This document shows positions 35,543 to 43,325 of a DNA stretch of 64,000 nucleotides, piece after piece (position 1 is the stretch's first letter; every line of letters begins with the position of its first letter). The stretch is from Paenarthrobacter sp. (GTDB lineage Bacteria; Actinomycetota; Actinomycetes; Actinomycetales; Micrococcaceae): the NCBI GenBank assembly GCA_031179305.1, contig JAPSHX010000004.1:62001-126000 (forward strand). The letters are read 5' to 3'. The notes beneath the pieces were generated by a model. The model was not told the DNA's origin. It saw only the letters and a list, made by a program, of their open reading frames with translations, and did not search any database. A program made the position numbers and the translations under genes.

Positions 35543-36445
35543 TTAGGCGGTGCGCTTTGCGGGCGCTACAACCTTGATGACGGCAGAGTCGTCGGCGGCG
35601 GCGAGACCCTGGGCCTGGCCGAGAAGGTAAAGCTGTTCGGCAGCGGCCGCAACGGGTGCGGCGAGGCCGGCGGCCCGGGTTGCCTTACCAACGATGCCCA
35701 TGTCTTTGACGAAGATGTCCAGGCGGCTGAGTACCTCGGCGCCGTCCTCGGAGTAGGCCTCGAGGATGCGCGGGCCACGGTTTGAAAGCATGAAGGAACC
35801 GGCGGCTCCGGCTTCGAGGGCGGCGAGGGTCTTGGCCTGATCGAGTCCGAGGGCGTCGGCAAGAGCCATGGCCTCGGCAGCGGCGGCGATATGGACACCG
35901 CAGAGGAGCTGGTTGACGGTCTTGAGGGCCTGGCCGTCGCCGGGCTTGTCGCCCACGATGCTCAGGGTGGAGGCCAACAGTTCCAAGGCAGGACGCGCCT
36001 TTTCAAGTGCTTCGGGCTCCGCCCCGACAACGATCAGCAGATCGCCTTCGCCGGCACGCTTCGGGCCGCCGGACAGCGGCGCATCCACCAGGGCCACACC
36101 GTATTCCGCAAGCTTTTCCACCGTGGCGGGGATGGCTTCAGTACCAACGGTGCTGCCGAGGATCACGACGGCGCCCGGCTTCAGTACCGAAGCCACGCCG
36201 TTCTCGCCGAAAAGGACGTCGTTGAGCTGCTCGCCGTTGCGGACGGCCAAGAGCAGCGCGTCGGCGCCATCCGATGCCTCGCGTGCAGAAGCAAAGGTCT
36301 TGATGCCGGCTTCTGCGGCGAGTTCCAAGCGGGGCTCGGCGATATCGAAGCCGTGGACAGTCAGCTCGGACGCGAGCCGGGTAGCCATGGGCAGGCCCAT
36401 GGCGCCCAGGCCCAGGACGGTGACGGTGTAGTTGCTGCTGGTCAT
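35543..36445 (-). CDS. Beta-hydroxyacid dehydrogenase (tetronate dehydrogenase-like)
   Basis: This 300-residue protein has the N-terminal NAD(P) motif GLGAMGLPMA, the substrate segment DAPLSGGPKRA and the catalytic lysine region GQALKTVNQLLCG. It belongs to the 3-hydroxyisobutyrate dehydrogenase family. Beside a DUF1537 kinase it fits L-threonate or D-erythronate dehydrogenases (LtnD/OtnD type), which oxidise C2 before phosphorylation. The start at 36445 follows GGAGAACACC. Confidence 0.9.
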   Translation of the reverse strand: MTSSNYTVTVLGLGAMGLPMATRLASELTVHGFDIAEPRLELAAEAGIKTFASAREASDGADALLLAVRNGEQLNDVLFGENGVASVLKPGAVVILGSTVGTEAIPATVEKLAEYGVALVDAPLSGGPKRAGEGDLLIVVGAEPEALEKARPALELLASTLSIVGDKPGDGQALKTVNQLLCGVHIAAAAEAMALADALGLDQAKTLAALEAGAAGSFMLSNRGPRILEAYSEDGAEVLSRLDIFVKDMGIVGKATRAAGLAAPVAAAAEQLYLLGQAQGLAAADDSAVIKVVAPAKRTA

Positions 36446-36533
36446 GGTGTTCTCCATTGAATAGGTAGGGCCCACGCTTGCCGGGTTCCCTGGCCGAGCT
36501 TGCGAGGTTAGGGGGCAAGTGGGGATGGTGGTT

Positions 36534-38054
36534 CTAGAAAGAGGTGCTGAGCTTGCGGGTTACTTCAGTCAGGGATTGGTCGTCGCCCACGTTTCCGGCA
36601 AACACGATGTACGGGATGCCCTTCGCGGGACCGTCCACTGGCTCCCATAGCGAAACGATGCCTGGCAGCATGGGGCCGCGGACAATTGCGTGGCGGATTT
36701 CCAAGCCGTGCGCGGCGACGTCCGAGGACGTGATGCCGCCCTTGGCGATGACGAACCGTGGCGGGAAGGTCTTCAGCGTCCGGTTCACGACTGCGACGAC
36801 GGCGGCTGAGACGGTGCGTGCGATCTTCAGGCTTGCTGCGGCGTCGTCGGTCTTGATGAGCAGGCGGCTGGTGTGGACGATGACGTCACCCTTGCGAAGT
36901 GCGTCGACGACGTCGGACACGACCGTTGCGATGTAGGCCTCGGCCTCGCTTTCGCCCGCACTTTCGGTCCCGGCAATGAGTTTCTCGACGTCGATCTCAA
37001 TGGTCCGTGCCGAGCTGTGTTCTGCGGTCAGGGCGTTGAGCTGACGGGTGGTGACGCCGACGTGCGAGCCGACCACGATCAGGCCGCCGGCCGTGGAGGG
37101 AGTGTTGCCTGCAAAAGCCTCCTGGGAGGTCAACGCGGTGCGGATCTCCTGGCCAATGCGGCCCCTCACGAAGGGCGGGCCCACACGGTACAGGAGCTTC
37201 TTGCCGCGGCGCTCGGCTTCTTCGAGGCCCAGGGCCAAGGCGCGGAAATCATTCTCGGTGACGATGTCGGCCACGATCGGCGTGGAGTTGGTGGCGGACT
37301 CAAGGGCGTCAGCGATGGCCTTCGCTGAGATGGTGGGGTCCTGCGCGGAGGCGCCGGCGCGGATGATGTTGAGGTCAAGCACGATCACATCGCCTGCAGG
37401 GAACCGGCCCCGCGACTTCTCCTCCACGTACTTGGCCATCTCGGAGTTCTTGAAGCCGAAGCTTGCGTCCTTGGCGAATTCCGTCTCGGCCACGGGGGTG
37501 AGTGTGCCTGCGTCTTCACCGGTGCCCCGCATGTAGTGCACGCCGCCGATGGTGACTCGGCCGGCGTCGGGGAATGCGGGAACGATCACCACGCCGTCGG
37601 TGGCTTCACCGGTCTCGGAAGCCACGGTGGCTGCAATGACGTCGGGCTCCAAGGGGTAGTGGCCACGGAGGGTGGAGTCACTGCGACTGACAAAACCGAG
37701 CCTCACATTTCCGGCTGCCGCGGCCAGGGCATTGCGGACGATTTCCTCGTTTCGGGCTGCGGCTTCGGCCGGGTCCAGACTGCGGGTATTGGTGAGGACG
37801 TACACGGCAGGCTTGGTCTGGTTCTGCCGGATGTGGGTGAAGGCCCATGCGAAATCTGCGACGTCCCACTGGGTTAGCACGGCGAGATCCGCAACGGACT
37901 GCGTTCCCGTGGGGTCGTCGTCGAGGACTACCAGGACGCGGGGGGACGTTGCCGAGGACGCCGTAACGGCGTCGGCAACCAACTGAGCAGGAATCTGGAC
38001 CTCCACCGGGAAGGCGGCCAGAACGTCGGCTTCAAGGGTCACTTTGCACTCCAT
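36534..38054 (-). CDS. Four-carbon acid sugar kinase (DUF1537, OtnK/LtnK type)
   Basis: This 506-residue protein has the N-terminal substrate motif VLDDDPTGTQS and the C-terminal nucleotide-binding domain with RFVIAKGGITSSDVA and LWEPVDGPAKGIPYIVFAGNVG. The family phosphorylates 2-oxo tetronates at the C4 hydroxyl. It is slightly longer than typical (about 420-480) because of an N-terminal extension of about 35 residues. It leads the operon, with a GntR-type operator upstream. Confidence 0.92.
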   Translation of the reverse strand: MECKVTLEADVLAAFPVEVQIPAQLVADAVTASSATSPRVLVVLDDDPTGTQSVADLAVLTQWDVADFAWAFTHIRQNQTKPAVYVLTNTRSLDPAEAAARNEEIVRNALAAAAGNVRLGFVSRSDSTLRGHYPLEPDVIAATVASETGEATDGVVIVPAFPDAGRVTIGGVHYMRGTGEDAGTLTPVAETEFAKDASFGFKNSEMAKYVEEKSRGRFPAGDVIVLDLNIIRAGASAQDPTISAKAIADALESATNSTPIVADIVTENDFRALALGLEEAERRGKKLLYRVGPPFVRGRIGQEIRTALTSQEAFAGNTPSTAGGLIVVGSHVGVTTRQLNALTAEHSSARTIEIDVEKLIAGTESAGESEAEAYIATVVSDVVDALRKGDVIVHTSRLLIKTDDAAASLKIARTVSAAVVAVVNRTLKTFPPRFVIAKGGITSSDVAAHGLEIRHAIVRGPMLPGIVSLWEPVDGPAKGIPYIVFAGNVGDDQSLTEVTRKLSTSF

Positions 38055-38088
38055 CGTGGGAAATCTATGTAGCGGTTTGCTGAATGTA

Positions 38089-38103
38089 AGATGTCAGACA
38101 TCT
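38089..38103. promoter_or_regulatory. Operator 1 AGATGTCAGACATCT (GntR/FCD type)
   Basis: This perfect 7-1-7 inverted repeat lies 35 bp before the kinase start and 69 bp before the divergent hydrolase. It matches FCD-class GntR sites in layout, and a near copy precedes the regulator gene itself at 38975. It probably controls both divergent units. Confidence 0.75.
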
Positions 38104-38171
38104 ATCATTTGAATTAGTGTGACACACGGCTCTACAGCGCGCAAGGTGCTGCGCATCACTAGGCTGGGGGC

Positions 38172-38975
38172 ATGGCTGACAGTGTTGTTGCGCTCCCGTT
38201 CGTGAACGTCCTCACGCCTACCGTTTCCGCAGGTGAGGCGGTTCCCGTGGCACTGATCCACGGTTGGGCTTCCGGCTCTGTGTACTGGGAACCACTTGCG
38301 AAAAAACTGCTCGACGCCGGCCGGACGGTCTGGATTTTCGACCTCCCGGGCTACCACCCTGGCGAAGAAGTGCCACCGGACTTCCCGTGGACGCTGGACT
38401 CGGTGGCCGGTTCGGTAGCGGCAGCCATTGAAGTCAGGAACAGCGGACCGGTGCACCTGGTGGGGCATTCCATGGGAGGCAGTGTTTCGTTGACACTTGC
38501 GGCAGCCCGCCCCGAACTGGTGGCCACCATAACCTTGGTGGGCATGGCGCCCGTGCCGCAGAATCAGGGGTTCCAGAAGCTACTGAGCTCGCAACTGGAT
38601 CAGGGATTTTTTGATCCCGAGACCGTAGCGAAGCTCATGAATGCTTGGTTCGGGGAACTGTCCGCAGCCGACATGTCGCGGCTCAGCACAGGGTTTGATG
38701 CGCCGTTCCCGATTCTGTCCGCCAGCGCCGTAGCTGCCATGACCGGCGTCGAACCTTCAGTGCCCGGGCGGGTCCACGCGCCACTGCTGGTGATAGCCGG
38801 CACCGATGACCGGGTGCGGCCCATGGAGCAAATGCGCGCATTCGTGGACGAAAGCCCGAATCGGCAGCTAAGCGCCATCCTCGGCGCTGGCCATAACGTC
38901 CACTGGGAACAGCCGGAAAAATGCGCCACGGTGCTAACCGGGTTTTGGAAAACAAGCTGGCCACCGCCAGCGTAA
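38172..38975 (+). CDS. Alpha/beta hydrolase
   Basis: This 267-residue protein has the oxyanion segment LIHGWASGS, the nucleophile elbow GHSMGG, an acid in GTDDRV and the catalytic histidine in GAGHNVHWEQ. The layout resembles BioH-type carboxylesterases. In this locus it could open a lactone or release an acid sugar from an ester, but that is inference. Its stop codon overlaps the second operator, upstream of the regulator gene. Confidence 0.88.
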   Translation: MADSVVALPFVNVLTPTVSAGEAVPVALIHGWASGSVYWEPLAKKLLDAGRTVWIFDLPGYHPGEEVPPDFPWTLDSVAGSVAAAIEVRNSGPVHLVGHSMGGSVSLTLAAARPELVATITLVGMAPVPQNQGFQKLLSSQLDQGFFDPETVAKLMNAWFGELSAADMSRLSTGFDAPFPILSASAVAAMTGVEPSVPGRVHAPLLVIAGTDDRVRPMEQMRAFVDESPNRQLSAILGAGHNVHWEQPEKCATVLTGFWKTSWPPPA

Positions 38976-38989
38976 GATGTCTGACAACC
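38975..38989. promoter_or_regulatory. Operator 2 AGATGTCTGACAACC
   Basis: This imperfect copy of the 38089 site shares AGATGTC, a one-base spacer and GACA, with two mismatches at the right end. It overlaps the last base of the hydrolase stop codon and lies 61 bp before the GntR gene, suggesting autoregulation. Confidence 0.65.
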
Positions 38990-39049
38990 GCCCGTACGAG
39001 GGAAATACACGGGGAGCCGGGCGGTCTGAAGTATAGGAAACGGGGATAC

Positions 39050-39751
39050 ATGGCACGCAAGTCGCTGGTCGGCGTCGTTGCTGACGAGTTGCTGGACCGG
39101 ATCATCGCGGGCGAGTTTCCGCCCGGAACGGTAGTCCCGGGAGAGCTGGAGCTCAGCGCCAAACACGAGGTAAGCCGCATGACCGTGCGTGAAGCCATGA
39201 AAACCCTTGAAGCGCAGCGGATCCTTAGCGTCGAACGCGGCCGTGGAACCTTCGTCAACCCCCTCAACCAGTGGGCGTCACTGGAAGCCGTTTTGCGCGC
39301 GGCCTCAGAGGGAACCAAGGATGCGGCTGCCGCGATCCAGCTGATCGAACTGCGCCGCATGCTTGAAACCGGCGCATGCGAGCTGGCCTCGGAGCGTATC
39401 TCCGATGATGAACTGACGGCCCTCAAAGAGCATGTGGAAAAGATGCAGGCCGCCCACGAAACCAATGACCTCGCCGCCTTCGTGGAAGCCGACCTTGCCT
39501 TCCACGACGTGATCCTTCACGCCTCAGGCAACGTCTTTGTCGCCGTGCTCTTCGAGCCGCTGCACCGGGTCCTCGAAGCCCGACGGGCCGAAACTTCAGC
39601 GTTTCCTGAAATCCAGGAACACGCAATCGGGCACCACAGGAAGATCGCGGCCGCCCTGGAATCCCGCAATCCCAACGAGGCACGGCTCGCCATGGATGCG
39701 CACATGCAGCAGACCCTGGACGACCTGAAGACGTACGTGCTGGAGGCGTAG
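39050..39751 (+). CDS. GntR-family regulator, FCD subfamily
   Basis: This 233-residue protein has a winged helix (about 1-75, SAKHEVSRMTVREAMKTLEAQRILSVERGRGTFV) and an FCD effector domain whose metal-ligand pattern includes DLAFHDVILHASGN and HHRKIAAALESRN. FadR-like FCD regulators of this kind control sugar-acid catabolism. The ATG at 39050 follows AGGAAACGGGG. Two matching operators in the locus point to control of the tetronate operon and itself. Confidence 0.92.
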   Translation: MARKSLVGVVADELLDRIIAGEFPPGTVVPGELELSAKHEVSRMTVREAMKTLEAQRILSVERGRGTFVNPLNQWASLEAVLRAASEGTKDAAAAIQLIELRRMLETGACELASERISDDELTALKEHVEKMQAAHETNDLAAFVEADLAFHDVILHASGNVFVAVLFEPLHRVLEARRAETSAFPEIQEHAIGHHRKIAAALESRNPNEARLAMDAHMQQTLDDLKTYVLEA

Positions 39752-39888
39752 CAGGTAGAGAACGCCTTAATTGTTAGGCACAATGAATTTAAATCTTGCA
39801 TGGGTGCGGACAGTTGGAATCCTTGATTTTTAGGGCAGAATCGCATCATGCTCTTAATTGTTGCCAGTGCCGTCCGAAAATTCTGCGC

Positions 39889-41037
39889 GTGAGACCACTT
39901 GAGTTTCCCGAGTTTCCCTTTAGGTCTCCGTTGGCGAGAGCCATCATCCAGCTTGAACGGGTTCGCGCAGATTTAGGGGATGGAACCACCCCTCCCGAGG
40001 TCTTCGCGCAGCTCCGCACGCTGTTTCAATTGCTGTCGAGCATCATGAGCGCACGCATCGAAGGCAATCGCACCTCAATTGTCGATGCGGTTGCCGGTGT
40101 TCAACACGCGAATCGGATTGACGTCATGCCGGACGACGGGGTCCAAGAAATCGTCCAGCTCCAAGAAGCAACAGCCTTCGTCGACTCCGCCATTGACCGG
40201 GGGACGGCACTAACGCATGGTTTTGTCCGGGAGCTGCACCGCATCTCCGTTGCCGGCTTGAAACGCGAAGGGGACCGCACGCCTGGCGCTTATAGACTCG
40301 CCGATGTCACCATCAGCGGCTCGTCGCACCGGCCACCACCGCATGGGAGCGTGCACGGTGATATGACGGCACTCCTGGACTTCATCAATGCGGATGTAGA
40401 TCAGAACTATGAACTGCTCAAGATCGCCCTCGCCCACCATCGGTTCGTCTGGATTCATCCTTTCGGGAATGGCAACGGTCGAGTCGGGAGACTCCTGACG
40501 TACGCAGCCATGCGACGGCAGGGGTTTTCCGACACCGCCGGATACAGGGCTCTAAACCCAACGGCAGTATTTGGGGAGAATCGCGACCTCTACTACGAGC
40601 GGCTCGAAGATGCCGACTCCCTCGAACCTGAATCTCTCATTCGCTGGTCGACTTATGTCCTGGAAGGACTACTGACGGACCTAAGCAGGTTGGTGAAACT
40701 CGGCAATAAGGACTTCGTTACAGAAGGTCTTTTAGTTCCTGCAATCGAAAGAGGCCTTGCGTCATCGCGCTTCACAGCGGAAGAAGCCTTCGCTTTAAAA
40801 ATCATCGCCCGCAAAGTTGAAGTGAAGGCCGCAGACCTTAGTTCAGCATTCACGGGTTCACCCGCGACTCGAAGCCAGGACATTCGAAAACTGTTGGAGC
40901 GCGGAGTCATAGAACCGGTGGCGAAAGGAAAGAGATCCTACCGGCTTCGACTCGCCCCGAGCGAACTAACGCCCCTCCTGGTTCGGGAATTGGACCGGCT
41001 GGGATTCCTCCCGCGCATTCTGCGCGATACAGAATAG
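39889..41037 (+). CDS. Fic-family protein, class II, with C-terminal winged helix
   Basis: This protein of about 382 residues carries the catalytic Fic motif HPFGNGNGR with H190. An N-terminal inhibitory motif SARIEG (S54 to E58-G59) marks it as class II, in which the inhibitory helix is within the same chain. A winged-helix-like segment follows at about 290-360. Fic enzymes mostly transfer AMP to proteins. GTG 39889 is the best start, though a longer frame runs from 39796. Base composition looks less GC-rich than the neighbours, hinting at separate acquisition. No antitoxin gene is adjacent. Confidence 0.88.
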   Translation: MRPLEFPEFPFRSPLARAIIQLERVRADLGDGTTPPEVFAQLRTLFQLLSSIMSARIEGNRTSIVDAVAGVQHANRIDVMPDDGVQEIVQLQEATAFVDSAIDRGTALTHGFVRELHRISVAGLKREGDRTPGAYRLADVTISGSSHRPPPHGSVHGDMTALLDFINADVDQNYELLKIALAHHRFVWIHPFGNGNGRVGRLLTYAAMRRQGFSDTAGYRALNPTAVFGENRDLYYERLEDADSLEPESLIRWSTYVLEGLLTDLSRLVKLGNKDFVTEGLLVPAIERGLASSRFTAEEAFALKIIARKVEVKAADLSSAFTGSPATRSQDIRKLLERGVIEPVAKGKRSYRLRLAPSELTPLLVRELDRLGFLPRILRDTE

Positions 41038-41048
41038 TCCGCACCGGC

Positions 41049-41088
41049 AGATCTACTATTGTGCATCTGAACGCACAATAGTAGATCT
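41049..41088. terminator. Perfect 16-bp hairpin between fic and araC-type genes
   Basis: AGATCTACTATTGTGC (41049-41064) pairs exactly with 41073-41088 around an 8-base loop. It lies between convergent genes and is unusually AT-rich for this chromosome. Confidence 0.85.
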
Positions 41089-41100
41089 CAATGTCTTGCC

Positions 41101-42069
41101 TCAGCGGCGCAGGCTCTCCGACGGGAGCTCGCCGAAAGTCCTCAGATACAGGGCGGAGAAGCGCCCTTGATGCGTGAAGCCGCACAACTCCGCGATTGCC
41201 GTGACGCTCTGCTCCCGCGGACTCGCTTCCAGGAGCATCTCGCGGGCGCGATCCAGCCGGATGCTCCGCAACAACTCCGACGGCGTCGCACCGACTTCCG
41301 CCCTGAGCGCGGTTTGGAGGGTCCGCACCGAAACACCCAAGCACTCGGCGATGTCCGGCACCGTGAGTTCTTCAAAGGCGTGCCGCTCCAGCAGCTCCCT
41401 GCACTCGCGGACCAGCCGACCCTCCGCTTCCGCGCTTCGCGCTTCCCCGCCGGGCGGTTGCATCGCCATCAGCAGTCGGGACACCATGCTGTCCGCCAGC
41501 AGCCCCTGAACGAACGCGGGGGCACTGGAGGCGGGCTGACTGATCATGTCGTCATGAAGTTCGACGACGGACCTCAGGAACGCGCGGCCCGCTCCACCTG
41601 AGAGGTCCATGCCGTAGCCAAGGTCCACAGCGCTGTCGCCGTACAACTGCTCGGCCACCCGTTCAAGCGCCGAACGCCTCACGTAGACAATCAGGTGCGG
41701 ACTTCCGCCGTCCCAACTCATGGAAAATGGCCGGTCGATGGGCGGAACCGTGGCCATACGCGGACTGGATTCCACGGTGTTCGCACCTACTTGCATGGAA
41801 GCGTGTCCCGCCAGCGGGATCTGCACCAGATGGAAGTCCTGAAGGCCCTCGGGCTCAATCCGAACATCCGCGCCGTAGTCCAGGAACTCGATCCCCACAT
41901 CGCCCCGATGCAAGGAGCGCAGTTTCATGTCCACTGACGACGTCCGGGTGCGTGGCGCGAGCTCATGGCTGCAGAACAGCTCAGCGATCTTGGCGTGTGC
42001 TTCGTCCACGTCAGTTGTGGCCATTGTTGGCCGTCCCCGCAAAACATCACGAGGAAGAATCTTCACCAT
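41101..42069 (-). CDS. AraC-family regulator of the indole/styrene-type operon
   Basis: This 322-residue protein has an N-terminal cupin-like AraC-binding-2 domain (about 30-200) and a C-terminal double helix-turn-helix (VPDIAECLGVSVRTLQTALRAEVG; SVTAIAELCGFTHQGRFSALY). A GGAGTAGGTG site precedes the ATG. It is divergent from a 49-residue gene and the oxidation operon, both behind similar 96-bp upstream regions. It is therefore the likely activator, responding to an aromatic compound. Confidence 0.9.
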   Translation of the reverse strand: MVKILPRDVLRGRPTMATTDVDEAHAKIAELFCSHELAPRTRTSSVDMKLRSLHRGDVGIEFLDYGADVRIEPEGLQDFHLVQIPLAGHASMQVGANTVESSPRMATVPPIDRPFSMSWDGGSPHLIVYVRRSALERVAEQLYGDSAVDLGYGMDLSGGAGRAFLRSVVELHDDMISQPASSAPAFVQGLLADSMVSRLLMAMQPPGGEARSAEAEGRLVRECRELLERHAFEELTVPDIAECLGVSVRTLQTALRAEVGATPSELLRSIRLDRAREMLLEASPREQSVTAIAELCGFTHQGRFSALYLRTFGELPSESLRR

Positions 42070-42098
42070 TTCGGCACCTACTCCACAGTTTTGCGCTT

Positions 42099-42194
42099 TT
42101 CGGATGATCCTCGCGCCACGTGGATATTCCGGATTTCAACGGCCGCCTAGAGTCGCTCTTAGGACAAGTATGACTCAGCTCACATCACCATAAC
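42099..42194 (+). promoter_or_regulatory. Duplicated promoter region, copy 1
   Basis: These 96 bases align without gaps to 42370-42465 at about three quarters identity. Shared blocks include TTCGGATG, GCGCCA, CCGGATTTCA, GCCTAGAGTCG and TATGAC. TATGAC (42169-42174) may be the -10 box, 46 bases before the small gene's start. The repeated GGAT words are candidate AraC contacts. Confidence 0.7.
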
Positions 42195-42219
42195 AGCGCC
42201 GAAAGCGAGGTGAGGACCA

Positions 42220-42369
42220 GTGAAGAACATCAAGCTCGTGCACCACCGGCGGGAGGAGTGGGATGAAAACCACTTCGAGCTCTGGGCGGCGGAACTTCAA
42301 GCCAAGAACGCTCAACTCACCTCCGCGGCTTGGGTTGGTTGGCACGAAGAAGAGGAAGACCCTGCGTAA
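42220..42369 (+). CDS. 49-residue protein of unknown function
   Basis: This small gene starts with GTG after a strong GAGGTGAGG site and encodes 49 residues rich in Trp, His and Glu, with HHRREEWDENHFELWAAEL near the start and an acidic end. It sits alone between the AraC gene and the operon, with its own copy of the duplicated promoter. Composition suggests a short soluble helical protein. No family is recognised; it might be a subunit or chaperone-like partner of the oxidation enzymes. Confidence 0.65.
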   Translation: MKNIKLVHHRREEWDENHFELWAAELQAKNAQLTSAAWVGWHEEEEDPA

Positions 42370-42465
42370 TTCGGATGGCCCTTGCGCCAAATGGATAGTC
42401 CGGATTTCAGCGACTGCCTAGAGTCGTTTCTAGAAGAACTATGACGCACGTCATATTTTCACAAC
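42370..42465 (+). promoter_or_regulatory. Duplicated promoter region, copy 2
   Basis: This region matches 42099-42194 and begins right after the small gene's stop codon. Its TATGAC (42440-42445) lies 48 bases before the SDR start, against 46 in copy 1. The conserved spacing supports both being real, co-regulated promoters. Confidence 0.7.
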
Positions 42466-42492
42466 GTGACAAGTACGGGAAAGGCTTGGACC

Positions 42493-43281
42493 ATGTCAGG
42501 ACTTCAGGGCAGGACGGCAATCGTTACCGGCGGTGCAACCAAGGTCGGGCAGGGCGTGGTGGCCGCGCTGCGGGACGCCGGCGCCGCGGTGGTGGTTGCG
42601 GACATAGATCCCGACGGCGAATCACTTACCACCGGACTGGGCGAAGGCATCCACTACTCCCACACTGACATCACCGATGACCACGCCGTGAATCGGCTGG
42701 TCAGCGCAACCGTCGCCGCGCACGGAAGCCTCGACATCCTGGTGAACCTTGCCTGCACCTACAAGGACGACGGCGCTGCCTCCGGGCGCGCCGACTGGCT
42801 CGAGGCACTCAACGTCAACCTCGTCAGCGCAGTGGTGGCCAGCAACGCAGCCCGCCCCCACCTGAAGGCCTCCGGGCACGGCGCCATCATCAACTTCACC
42901 TCAATCTCCAGCTCAGTAGCCCAAACCGGCCGCTGGTTATACCCGGCGAGCAAAGCCGCGCTGGTGCAAGTCACCCGGAGCATGGCCGTGGACTTCGCAG
43001 AAGACGGTATCCGCGTGAATTCCGTCAGCCCCGGCTGGGTCTGGAGCAACATCATGGACTCACTCAGCAACGGGAACCTCGAAAAGACAGACTCCGTGGC
43101 GGCCCCCTTCCACGCACTCAAGCGGGTCGGCCGCCCCCACGAGGTGGGTGACGTCGTCGCGTTCCTCGCCAGCGACCAAGCAAGTTTCGTGACCGGCGCA
43201 GATTGGGCCGTCGACGGCGGCTATTCCGCCTTGGGCCCGGAACGCGCCGAAGAGACCATTCCCCTGCTCGCAGCAAACTAA
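42493..43281 (+). CDS. SDR dehydrogenase of the indole-type operon
   Basis: This 262-residue classical SDR has VTGGATKVGQG at the cofactor site, ADID for nucleotide choice, NLACT in place of the usual NNAG, and a YPASK active site. ATG 42493 follows GGGAAAGG. It is the first gene of the main operon. In indole-degradation clusters such as iif, an SDR oxidises the dihydroxylated intermediate, so dioxindole or a dihydrodiol is a reasonable substrate here. This is inferred from context. Confidence 0.87.
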   Translation: MSGLQGRTAIVTGGATKVGQGVVAALRDAGAAVVVADIDPDGESLTTGLGEGIHYSHTDITDDHAVNRLVSATVAAHGSLDILVNLACTYKDDGAASGRADWLEALNVNLVSAVVASNAARPHLKASGHGAIINFTSISSSVAQTGRWLYPASKAALVQVTRSMAVDFAEDGIRVNSVSPGWVWSNIMDSLSNGNLEKTDSVAAPFHALKRVGRPHEVGDVVAFLASDQASFVTGADWAVDGGYSALGPERAEETIPLLAAN

Positions 43282-43325
43282 CGCCAAGCTTCACAACAAC
43301 TTCCACCATAGAGAAAGGCAACGCC

